Part shown: positions 1 to 10,600 of the stretch, in pieces | Position numbering within the stretch: position 1 is the stretch's first letter | Layout: every line of letters starts with the position of its first letter | NCBI GenBank assembly: GCA_017506865.1 | Contig: JAFCMP010000536.1 | Coordinates: forward strand, 1,612,001 to 1,676,000 | Direction: 5' to 3' | Length of the DNA stretch: 64,000 bases | From: Tribonema minus | Lineage: Eukaryota; Sar; Xanthophyceae; Tribonematales; Tribonemataceae | Notes under the pieces: model-generated | What the model saw: only the letters and a program-made list of their open reading frames with translations | Databases searched by the model: none | Told to the model about the DNA's origin: nothing | Made by a program: the position numbers and the translations under genes

Positions 1-1552
1 GTGCACGCCCAGCGCGCTGAGCGCTGTCAGCTCGCCCATGCGCGCGGGCAGCCGCTTCAGCGTCCTGCAGCACCCGACGTCGAGCACCCTGAGGGACTGC
101 AGGTCGCAGATGCTGTCCGGCAGGGCGACGAGCTCATCGCACATGCTCAGGTCGAGCCGCGTCAGCGCGCGCAGGTCGCCGAGGCGCGCCGGCAGCACCG
201 CCAGGCACGCGTTGGACACCTCGAGGCTCGTCAGCGCGGACAGGCGGCAGAGGGAGCCGGGCAGCGCAACCACGGCGCACTCGCGCAGCGACAGGCGTGC
301 GAGCGGCGCGCAGCTCGCTGACGCCGTGCGGCAGGCGACTGAAGTTGTGGCACGCGTGCACGTCGAGGGACGTCAGCGCCGCCAGTCCGCCGATGCTCGT
401 GGGCAGGGTCTTGATGGGCAGCTCTTCCAGGAACAGCTTGCGCAGGCTGCGCAGGCTGCCGAGGGAACCGGGCAGAGCCGTCAGGACGTCGCACTGCGAG
501 AGCGTCAGCTCCGTCAGCGCCGCCAGGTCGCCGAGGCGCGGCGGCAGGCTCTTGAGCTCGGAGAGCGACACAATCGACAGCTCCGTCAGAGCCTCGAGCT
601 GAATGAGGCGGGCCGGCAGACCGGTCATTGCACACGATGCCAGGTCAAGACTCGTCAGCGACTTGAGGTTGCCGATCGTGGAAGGCAGGGCTGTCAGCTC
701 ATCGCAGTCCTCAATGAAGAGCTGCGTCAGCGCATGCAGGCTGCCGATGCTGGCCGGCAACGTGCGCAGGCGCCCGCAGCCGCTGATCTGGAGCGTCGTC
801 AGCGTGACCAGATCACCGATGCTGTCGGGCAGCCTGGCTCGCTCCGCATCGCTCAGATCCAGGTCCGTCAGTGCCGACAGATCGCCAACGCAATGCGGCA
901 GCCACTCCATGCCGCCGCGTATGGACATCGACTTCGCCAGCGCCAGCGCGTCCGCGCAGGGGCCGGCCTCCGTGACGCGGACGAGCGCACGCAGCAGCGG
1001 CAAGTCGCTGCTGAGGTCGCACTCAGCGAGGCGCAGCTCCCGCACCGCACGAGGTATGCGCGCTAGCGGCCCTTGAAAAGGCCGCAAGGTGATCACCGTG
1101 ACGTCCCCGAACAGAGAGTCGAACGCGACTGCGGCGCCAGTGGCAGGCGCTGCGGGGCCTGAGGACAGAGCCAGCAGCGGATCCGCCTCGAATGATCCGC
1201 ACAGCTCGAGGTGGATGACCGTCTTGTTGCTGAAGGCGAGAGCGGCTGAAGCCAGAGACCACTGCCGCTGCCCGTCGAGACGCAGGCGTGCAAAAGGCCT
1301 CACCTTCTGGCGCATCAGCTTGCACAGACTCCAGGCAGCTTTTGGCAGCATGCGATTTTGCGCCACCAACGCGAGCGCCCGCACGAGCACGTCCGAGCTG
1401 GCATCCTCGCTCTCTGCCGCCTGGTGCCGCTTTTGTGTCGCTGAATCGTTCTGGAGAGAATATGCACCGGAAACATCATCATGGGAGCCCTGGCCGCCGC
1501 CAGCGGTGACCCCCACCGACCTCGCTAGCTTGACTTGCCCCAAAAGATCCAT
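1..1552 (-). CDS. Leucine-rich repeat protein, copy 1 (frameshifted, 3' end cut by window)
   Basis: This is the paralogue of the LRR gene at 2790-4415. From the ATG at 1552 (protein start MDLLGQ) it reads a non-repeat N-terminal part of about 140 residues and then repeats of about 23 residues of the type LPxxIGxLxxLTxLxIxxC. An in-frame ATG lies further up at 1756, but the matching frame is closed in copy 2, so I prefer 1552. Near position 300-310 copy 1 has one base more than copy 2. The original frame then leaves the LRR pattern, while the LRRs continue cleanly in the shifted frame to the window edge. The copy is therefore a young pseudogene or contains a sequencing error. There is no signal peptide, membrane segment or NB-ARC domain in the visible part. 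LRR proteins are binding scaffolds; the partner is unknown. Confidence 0.7.
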
Positions 1553-2789
1553 CGCCACAACTGGTGTCCTCGCCGATGTGTAGGCCTGGCGACGTGATAG
1601 AGAGGCCGCAAAGCGTGACTGTTTTCGATTGAGCACCTCTTGGAGTCCACAGCAATGGCAGCACAGTCGCTGCTGGAAAGGGGGCTTTTTTTCAGGATTA
1701 AGATGTTGAAGTTTTGAGTTCTTCAACTTGCAGTTGAAGTTAAACATCAGCTTCACCTTGGAGTTGTGTGCCGGCCGGCCGGGAGTGTGACAGAACTTGG
1801 TGGCAACTTGGCTTGGTTCACGACTTTAGTGCCAAAACATGCTATCGTGACAAGGCACCACAGCACTTCCTCTGTGCTTCTGTCGTGAGCATTTCCCTCC
1901 AGTGAGCGTCAAGGAAGAGCATGCAGCGCTTGGTGGTCAAATACCTCAGATCACTAGTGTATTTTAGCATACAAGAGGCGAGACAAAGCAGGTGATATGT
2001 TTCTGGAGGTTTTTGGTGGCAACACAAGCAGGTGCTCTGTCACCTGTGTAGAACTGATAGATATCTGCAGCATTCTGAACAAGGGGCGATTTCAAACCGC
2101 TGCTTGATTCCAGCATTGGTATGTAAGAACTGATGAAGATTCAACTTGCCAATGATTGTAACAGGGGGCCACATCTAGGGCATGCTGGGGGGTATACAAA
2201 GCACCTTCTCCAACTCAGCAGCTGGCGTCATGCATGCACTGCAACTGACTTGTCATGGAGCATAGACCCACCTGCAAAGTGCTTTAACATCCAACAGCGC
2301 GCATGGGAATCATGAAACAAACACCTTTGCACAAGCCATCAACAGTCACAGGGCTCAGGCACGGCAGCAAATCCGCGCATCAGTCCACCGCAAGCACACA
2401 ACATTTGACACTATTTTAACTGTGCATTTTGCACATGCAAGACGGCAAGTATGGTCAATGCATTCACGCGCATGAGCACTTTTGCTGCAAGCAATACGGA
2501 CAGTGCTGTAGCTCTGCTGGCATTTAATCTATCTGCTCATGTAAGCAGTGCTCACTGCATTCCCCTTCTGCTTGTCTCACGCACTCCTACTGAGAAAGTC
2601 ATGTGGAAGTGCACCGCGCTTTGTGCTGGCCTACAGGCAGCTAAGCCAGAAGGCGGTAGGTGCTCACGCCAGTGCGGGCATGGCTCTCCTACCAGACGCC
2701 CCAAACCTGCCTCCGTCCCTCACTGCTTTGCTGGTTGTAACTGCACATGTGGGTTTCTTGCAGGCCCCTCTGCAAAGTGGACGAGGGGG
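1553..2789. other. Spacer between the two LRR genes
   Basis: I see no convincing gene here. The part at about 1553-1765 is shared with the 5' flank of copy 2, including the run of T before a TTGAAGTT-rich block, and probably holds the copy 1 promoter and leader. From about 1766 to 2789 the sequence is unique, moderately A+T-rich, and carries no recognisable coding signal. Confidence 0.5.
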
Positions 2790-4415
2790 TCACCGCGCCT
2801 TCTTGTATGGGTTGTGATTGGACGCCGCGGCGCGAATGGCGTCCGGCGCGCCGTCCAGCAGCCAGGCGCAGCCGTGCACGCCCAGCCCGCTGAGCGCTGT
2901 CAGCTCGCCCATGCGCGCGGGCAGCCGCTTCAGCGTCCTGCAGCACCCGACGTCAAGCACCCTGAGGGACTGCAGGTCGCAGATGCTGTCCGGTAGGGCG
3001 ACGAGGTCTTCGCACCGCCACAGATTGAGCCGCGTCAGCGCGCGAAGATCGCAGAGCCGCGTCGGCAGCGCCGTCAGGAGTGGGCTGAACACGTCGAGGT
3101 GCACGAGCGCTGACAGGCGGCAGAGGGCGCCCGGCAGGGCGGTGAGGCCGCACTCAACCAGCGACAGGCGCGTCAGAGCGCGCAGCTCGCCAACGCCGTG
3201 CGGCAGGCGACTGAAGGCGCGGCACGTGTGCACTTCGAGGGACGTCAGCGCCGCCAGTCCGCCGATGCTGTCGGGCAGGGTCGTGATGGGCAGCTCTTCC
3301 AGGAACAGCTTGCGCAGGCTGCGCTGGCTGCCGAGGGAACTGGGCAGAGCCGTCAGTGCGTCGCACTGCGAGATCGTCAGCTCCGTCAGCGCCGCCAGGT
3401 CGCCGAGACGCGGCGGCAGACTTTTGAGCTCGGAGAGCAACACGATCGACAGCTTTGTCAGAGCTTCAAGCTGACTGAGGCAGGCAGGCAGACCGGTCAT
3501 TGCGCACGACGCCAGGTGAAGACGCGACAGCGACTTGAGGTTGCCGATGGTGGCAGGCAGGGCTGTCAGCCAATCACAGTCCACAATGAAGAGCTTCGTC
3601 AGCGCATACAGGTTGCCGATGCTGGCCGGCAACGTGCACAGGCGCCCGCTGATCTGAAGCGTCGTCAGCGTGACCAGGTCACCGACGCTGTCGGGCAGCC
3701 TCGCTCGCTCCGCATCGCGGCACACCCAGAGGTCCGTCAGTGCCGACAGATCGCCAACGCAATGCGGCAGCCACTCCACGCCGCGACATATGGACATTGA
3801 CTTCACCAGCGCAGGCGCATCTGCGTGGGGACCGGACTCCGTGACGCGGACAAGCGCGCGCAGCAGCGGCAAGTCGCTGCTGAGGTCGCACTCTGCGAGG
3901 CGCAGCTCCCGCACCGCGCGCGGTATGCGCACGAGCGGCCCTTGAAAACGTCGCAACGTGATCACTGTGACGTCCCCGAACAGAGAGTCGAACGCGTCTG
4001 CGGCGCCAGTGGCAGGCGCTGCGGGGTCTGAGGCCAGAGCCATCAGCGGATCCGCCTCGAATGATCCACACAGCTCGAGGTGGATGACCGTCTTGTTGCT
4101 GAAGGCGTGAGCGGCTGAAGCCAGAGCCGGTTGCCCCTCGAGGAGGAGGCGTGCAACAGGTTTCACCTTCTGTTGCATCAGCTTGCACAGACTCCAGGCG
4201 GCCTTCGGCAGCATGCGATTTTGCGCCACCAGCGCGAGCGCCCGCACGAGCACGTCCGAGCTGGCATCCTCGCTCTCTGCCGCCTGGTGCCGCTTTTGTG
4301 TCGCTGAATCGTTCTGGAGATAATCTGCACCGGAAACATCATCATTAGAGCCCTGGCCGCCGCCAGCGGTGACCCCCACCGACCTCGCTAGCTTGACTTG
4401 CCCCAAAAGATCCAT
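2790..4415 (-). CDS. Leucine-rich repeat protein, copy 2 (complete, intronless)
   Basis: An uninterrupted frame of 541 residues runs from ATG 4415 to the stop at 2790. The first ~140 residues are not repetitive (Ser/Gly/Asp-rich start, then an Ala/Leu-rich helical part). Residues ~150-530 are LRRs of about 23 residues, with motifs such as LPATIGNL, LPPRLGDLAALTEL and LPDSIGGLAALTSL, as in SHOC2-like or plant-type LRRs. No signal peptide, transmembrane helix, kinase or nucleotide-binding domain is visible, so it is probably a soluble binding protein of unknown target. It is divergent to ctpA with about 240 bp between start codons, and is the only complete protein gene here without introns. Its intact frame next to the broken copy 1 suggests this is the functional copy. 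Confidence 0.8.
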   Translation of the reverse strand: MDLLGQVKLARSVGVTAGGGQGSNDDVSGADYLQNDSATQKRHQAAESEDASSDVLVRALALVAQNRMLPKAAWSLCKLMQQKVKPVARLLLEGQPALASAAHAFSNKTVIHLELCGSFEADPLMALASDPAAPATGAADAFDSLFGDVTVITLRRFQGPLVRIPRAVRELRLAECDLSSDLPLLRALVRVTESGPHADAPALVKSMSICRGVEWLPHCVGDLSALTDLWVCRDAERARLPDSVGDLVTLTTLQISGRLCTLPASIGNLYALTKLFIVDCDWLTALPATIGNLKSLSRLHLASCAMTGLPACLSQLEALTKLSIVLLSELKSLPPRLGDLAALTELTISQCDALTALPSSLGSQRSLRKLFLEELPITTLPDSIGGLAALTSLEVHTCRAFSRLPHGVGELRALTRLSLVECGLTALPGALCRLSALVHLDVFSPLLTALPTRLCDLRALTRLNLWRCEDLVALPDSICDLQSLRVLDVGCCRTLKRLPARMGELTALSGLGVHGCAWLLDGAPDAIRAAASNHNPYKKAR

Positions 4416-4625
4416 CGCCACAACTGGTGTCCTCGCCGATGTGTAGACCTGGCGACGTGATAGAGAGGCCGCAAAGCGTGACTGTTTTCGACTGAGCCCC
4501 TCTTGGAGTCCACAGCAATGGCAGCACAGTCGCTGCTGGAAAGGGGGCTTTTTTTCAGGATTAAGATGTTGAAGTTTTGACTAATCTTCAACTGCAGTTT
4601 GAAGTTAAACCTCAACTTCACCCTT
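2874..4625. repeat. Direct segmental duplication (copy of about 1-1762)
   Basis: Positions 1-1762 and 2874-4625 align almost throughout: the whole LRR frame, the leader, the T-run and a TTGAAGTTTTGA block just upstream. Differences are mostly substitutions, plus an extra base near 305 in copy 1 and a small codon-length indel. Because the 5' flank is included, the duplicated unit carried its promoter. The two copies are in the same orientation about 1.1 kb apart. Confidence 0.85.
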
Positions 4626-4657
4626 GGAGGTGGGCGCTGCGTGTGTGCGTGGCGACA
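4416..4657. promoter_or_regulatory. Divergent promoter region, LRR copy 2 / ctpA
   Basis: About 240 bp separates the two outward-facing start codons, so both promoters must lie here or overlap the 5' ends. The LRR-proximal part is the duplicated LRR flank. The ctpA-proximal part has CTTCAA/TTGAAG motifs at about 4570-4620. No TATA-like box stands out. Confidence 0.35.
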
Positions 4658-7600
4658 ATGGCAAAGGCGGTGCTCTTTGTTGTGGCGACAGCGTTGGCAT
4701 CGTTCGGCGAGGCGTTTGTCAGCCCTGTCGCCCGGAGCTCATGGACACAGGGCACCTCTTTGCGGCATTCAAGCCGTGCTTACGATAACAGAGCACATAC
4801 AATCATGTCCGATGCTGACTCCAAGCCAAGCTGGAAAGCCATTGCTGCAGCAAGCTTAGCAGCAGCGCAAGTTCTATGGACTGGCTTGCCTGCCATAGAT
4901 ACCTCTGCTTTTGCTGCTCACGCAACGGAGCAGGTATCAACAGCGATTGAGCGTGGGCCCTTCGAGGACGCCTGGGACTACACAAACAAGTAAGCACTGC
5001 TTCCGAAGTGCGATTCCGTCATGCTTCTCACGCCATACAATAGCAAGTGCGCGTTTGGCTGCTGACACGACGACTTGAGAAGGGCCCGGTTGCCCTGATT
5101 TAATTTGCTTGATTGATCATAGAATGCATGTGCCTGGAGCTGTGTGTATATCATTGGTTATTGATATGGCTGCTTTACACGTCGGCAGGTTTTACCTGGA
5201 CCGAAGCCATAACGGAAATGACTGGAGCCAGGTGCGGGAGCGGTACCGGGCGGAGATCAACTCCGGGAAGATGAACCAACGGCAGGCCACTAAGGAGGTC
5301 CGTGTGCGCCTTTCTGTTGCATCAGCGTTGAATCAATGCCATTTTGAACAACAAACTATGCGTCCAGAGCAGCTGCAGGGGCTGCTCACAAATCTGCCGC
5401 CGGTCGTGGTGCAGGCGGGCGCCTATTGTGGTAAGCTCTGGTACGGTCAAAGTTGAAGTAGCATGTGGCACCTGAACAAAGCGTGGATGTGCACAGTCAC
5501 CATTGTTCGGCGCCAACTGCCGCATCAGCATTGGTCCATGAGCATCGCTGCAGCCAGATGGTTGCCTGCATGAAGAATGGCGTTGAGCGTGGGGGCGACT
5601 GCTACTGCAGCTGACCTAGATTCATGGCCTCTTCAAGTTGAGGTGTGGAGTCTCCAGTGTCAGCCTCGTCACCCGACAACACCAAACTCAAGCATGCCCT
5701 TGTGTCATCACAGCGTAATGCGTGCATGCGCCTTCCGTCCATGGCTCGTGCAGCACTGACAACGGCGGCATGGCTCCTATCTTTCCGTTCTTTTTGCCTA
5801 CTGTGGTTATGGTGGCACTGTTTAACTCGTGGCCAACGACTGCAGCAGCGGCGACCACGGTTATTGGTGGAAGGCACTTGCGGCTAACCATCCCTTGTCA
5901 CCTAGAGCTCAACAATCTTTTGATTCTTTTTTTCATTCCGTTCGATTTAAGCCTGGAATGCCGGCTGGCTCGCTACGTATTTCTCCGATCATTGGTTTAC
6001 CACCTTGTCCACGGCCCCTGGCCCGAAGCCGATAGCTGAAGTTTAAGTTCAAGACAAGCACATGTCGTAGGTGCCATCGTGTCAGATGTACCGCTTGTTG
6101 AAGTACTTGTCTTGTTTGTGAAGTTACACCGTGTGCTGACTCGCCTCATGCGATGATGCGACGTGCACGTCTGATTTTGAGGCGCATACGCCTCGCACGG
6201 CTCAGCGCCACGCACTGTGGCCTCGCTCGACGGTCTGCGCGCTGCATCGCGACAGAGCGCACAAAACACAGCGCTTGGCATGGCTCGGCAGTCGGCGCGC
6301 TACACTGCGACAGAGTGCACTGTACATGAATGTGTGCGCCGAAACGCTCGTCTCACACCGCTGACTGAACGCCGTGCACACCTCTCGACATGGCGCCCCG
6401 ATGCAGATGCTGAACCTTCTGGGCGACAAGTACACGCGCCTCATCAGCGCGCAGGTGTACGAGAGCCTCAGCAAGTACGACATGCTCGGCGCGGGCGTCA
6501 TGCTCTCGCCAAACTCGGTGAGCGCTGCCATGAACTCTCACTGGAAATGAGCTTCCTTTGCATTCCAGTGCTTGGTGCCACTTCCTGCCATGAAGCCTAT
6601 TTCAATGTGCTTATTTTTGTTCCAGTGCTCGGCGCAGTCGTCATGCTCTCGCCAAATTCGGTGAGCACTGCCGCGAACTCTCATTCATTCATCGTAAGCT
6701 GGCTTATTTATGTGTTCAGCGCGGGCGTCATGCTCTCGCCAAACTCGGTGAGCGCTGCCATGAACTCCCAATGGAAAAGGGCTTATTGATGAAAACGAAT
6801 CAAAAGATCGTAGAGCACTAGGTGACAAGGTGTGGTCAGCCGCAAGTGCCTTGCATCACATTAATATCACAGTACTTGGTGCGGGCGTCATGCTCTCGCC
6901 AAACTTGGTGAGCACTGTCTCATCTAAAGTGCTTCTCAACATTTCAGTACTTGGTGCGGGGGCCATGCTCTTGCCAATGTCATTGAGCGCTGCCATGAAC
7001 CCTCATCGGAAAGCGGCTTAATAAATGTGCACGGCGCGAGCGTCAGGTTCTTGCCAAACTGGGTGAGCACTGCCATGAAACTCATTGGAAAGTGGCTAAT
7101 TGACACCTCAAAGTATCAGACTACAGTACTAACGCGGGCACCATGCTCTCGCCAAACTCGGTGAGCACTGGCATGAGCACTTTATCCAGCAGCCCTTCAT
7201 CATGAATAGCATCACTTCGCAGCACTCGTGGCACCAGCGGCAGCAGCAGGCGGCGACGGCAGAATATACGGGCGGGCGGACCACGTCATGTAATGGGGGG
7301 GCGAGGCATGCAGTTGAAGTTTTCAACGCCGGAAGTGGCCATGGGCGGCGCCGCGACCGACAGCCTCCCCTCCCGAATCAAAAGAGCAGGCGACACAGAC
7401 CATAAAAGAGCAGGCGTGGCAGAAGACAAGGGCTGCTGCTGCTGCTACCGCTGCTGGTCGGTGCCGCCTGCTTCTTTGATTCAGAAGGGAAGGCTGTCGG
7501 TAGCGGCGCCACCAATGCCCACTTCAACTGCGTGCCTCTCCCCACAACATGACGCGGTGCGTGCGCTCTCATTGCCTGCCCTTGCGATCAGGAGGGCGCA

Positions 7601-10600
7601 CACGCCTACCTCTTCACATAATGACCTGACCCAGACGCCGTCGCCGCCTGCCGTCGCCGCCTGCTCTTTCGATCCAGGAGGGGAGGCTGTCGGTCGCGGC
7701 GCTGCCCATGGCCGTGTTGGCCGTGGAAAAACTTCAACTGCGTGCCCCGCTCCCCAAATGATGACCCGATCTGCCTGCGCTTCCCACCACATCATTTGAT
7801 CAGGAGGGGGGGACACGGCTCTCTCTTCATGTGATGGCTCACTCCGTCTGCCCCTCGTCGCCTGCTCTTTCGATTCAGGAGGGGAGGCTGTCGGTCGCGG
7901 CGCCGCCGATGGCCGCGTCCGCCGCGGAGAAGCGCGGCATCGTCAAGGGCGACCTCGTGACAGCGATCAACGGCATGCCCACGGCCACGGTGAGCGCATC
8001 GAAAATTGAGCTGCTGAAATGCACAGCGGCGCTGCGATGCCGCATGGAAATGCTCTGCGTTGCACACTCCGATCTTTGCCTCCACTGACCTGCTGTGCCG
8101 TGAGCGAGCGTGCTCAGTTGGCAGGATTTGGTCATCCACTGAACCAACTGCTGTGCCGTGAGAGCGTGTGCTCGATTGACGGTCAGAGCTTGCGCTTGCG
8201 CTTGCCTTGGTATCCGCGGCCTCTGTCTCGTGTCGTACGGCCGACAGCAGGGCATGCAGTCTGGCCACGTGGACTTACCCCAATGCTTTCATGGCTGGCA
8301 TCCAGCACCTTTGTTGCCTAGCCAACAACTACCAATGTGAAAGTTAAGAGGTGTTTTACTTGACCAAAGGCTCCTGTGACCGCTTACGCTGCGGCATCTT
8401 ACCCGGTCTTCTGTGCGCTTGCCCCCTTGCACCCCCCCTTCCAGATGACTTCTTTCGACGTCATCGAGTTCCTGTCCAAGTACCAGGAGCCCACCATCAC
8501 CTTCACCATCACCAAGCCGGACGGCGGTGCGTGCGGCTTTGCGTAGCTGCTGCCGCTTGTGTTGTGGCAGCGCGCATCGCAGCATGTTGAGCGTTGATGA
8601 TGTCGATCGTTGCGGCGACGATGGGCAGTGTGCCTTCGCCGCTCTGTCTTTCGAGGGTCACGCATACGTGCTGTTGGCGTGTTGTGGCACCTGCCACGTG
8701 CGCACGCGCGGCGCGGCGTCTGCGTATGGCGCGGCAAGCACGGCATCAAGGCACGCGGCGTGCGCTGCTGCCGTGGTGCGCTTCTAACTCGCACGCGTCA
8801 GAAGACACGCCAGTTGCACGCCCATCTTTCACTTGAAATTGGTCCAGATCCAAGTTTGTTGTAAGCGTAGATCCAAGTTTGTTGTAAGCGTGCGCCACCT
8901 GCACCCCCAGGAAGAGGTCGCGCGGCGCCTTCTCTCACAACACCAACTCACCACCGTCCCAGCCCATTCTGGTCATGCCCAAGCTCTTGTACCTGCGCTG
9001 GTAATTATGCAACTGCTTTCACATGGAACCTATGCACTACAACTGATGCTTTATGCTTAGCTGATCAGAGGTCCTGCCACTCTGCATGGAACAGGGTCGG
9101 AACGTGTGGTGGAGCTGCAGCGCTCGTTTCAGAAGGTCTCCGATCCTGTCGAGTACAGCCTGGAGGCCAAGGATGGGCACAAGGCAGGTGCCGGCACGCC
9201 TCAGTACAAGGGCTTGAATGCGAGTGACAAAAGCATGTGACTCACCGATAGACCTCATATACGTTGAAGTTTGCCGAGAGGTGCTGTACATGTGCGCATT
9301 CAAAGAAGCTGTGCATTCTGACCTGTGGATAAGCCATAGAAGCTCCTTACTCAGTGGTCGCATCGATGTTGTTGATTGTATCCTGATGGACTTCAAACTA
9401 TTACAATGTTTGAATCTGATAAAAATGTTTCACGGGCAGTTAGCGCATCGAAGTGTCAAATGATAGTGTATCGTCACCTCAAGAATGCGCGGCCAAATGC
9501 AGCAGTATAAATTGTTTGCAGGCTTTCGTAACATTTACCGTGAGAGTTGGAGAAGGATTTGGCTGATGATATGGTTGGCCTTCGTGATACTGGGTAACAC
9601 GAGGCAGAAGGAAGTCGGACCACATTAGGACCAGCAGTGCGCAACTGCAGCAGCAGCAGGGCTCCATCGCGCTCGCGCGCAGCCATCAACCCCCCCCCCC
9701 CCCCAATACTCCCCCCCTACACACACCTGAGCACTGCCATGCTGAGCGCTGCCACATTGCTGTGTGTGCGTGCGCGTAATGGCGCAGGTGGGCTACATGC
9801 GCATTAAGGAGTTCAACGCCGTCGTGGTGGACAAGGTCCGCGAGGTGAGCAGGCGCGCCTGCCAAGGAGCGGGTAGGTATTGATTGTGACAGTGAGCATG
9901 CCCCCTGCCCCTTGCGGGCGAGGCGTGCTGTTTCCACATCGACGGCGAGCCCTTCTTCAAGTGCGGGGGATGTTGACGTCGATGAGTGGTGTTTGCGCGG
10001 AGGCCTGACCATGTAGCGAGCGTGCTGGTGCGCATATTCTCCAAAAAGTGTTAGTAGTAGCAAGTAACTTGTACTGATTTCTTTGGTCGTCAAGTTCTGC
10101 TGACTACTGTAAGGAATGACGCGCTCTCCGGAGCAGAGGACGACGGGTGCAGCAGCGCTGGGTCCGGCTGTTTGCTGCTCATTCGGTGAGCAACTCCCAT
10201 TTGGCATGCATGCCACCAGCATTACAGCCCACTGCCGTTCTGTCCGACGCGATGTCAAGAATGAGCGACACTACTCGTTTGCATGTTGTGGGCCATATCC
10301 CCACAACGGTTCCATTTGCGCTTGCTGCATATGCTCACACTTGAAGTATGCTGCTAGTACATGCCGATATAATTGTGCGAGCGCTGCCGTGCTGTGTCTG
10401 CGTTCTGCGCGGAGGCCAGGCGCTCGTGGACTTGCAAGCGCAGGGAGCCGACGAGTACATTCTGGTGAGCACAAGGGTACCCAAAAGCCCCCACTTTTAC
10501 TTGAAATAAAATTAAATGAAACAAGTAATAAAAGAAGTGAGCAAAGGGTGCCCGACCGCCCCAACTTTCAAGTTTGCACGTAGAAGTACAAAGGGCTGTG

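Noticed and set aside
38..1066. Long open frames opposite the LRR genes (also 2818-3800)
   Set aside because: They mirror the LRR codons, are Arg/Gln-rich and repeat with the LRR period; no family motif. Shadows of the real genes.
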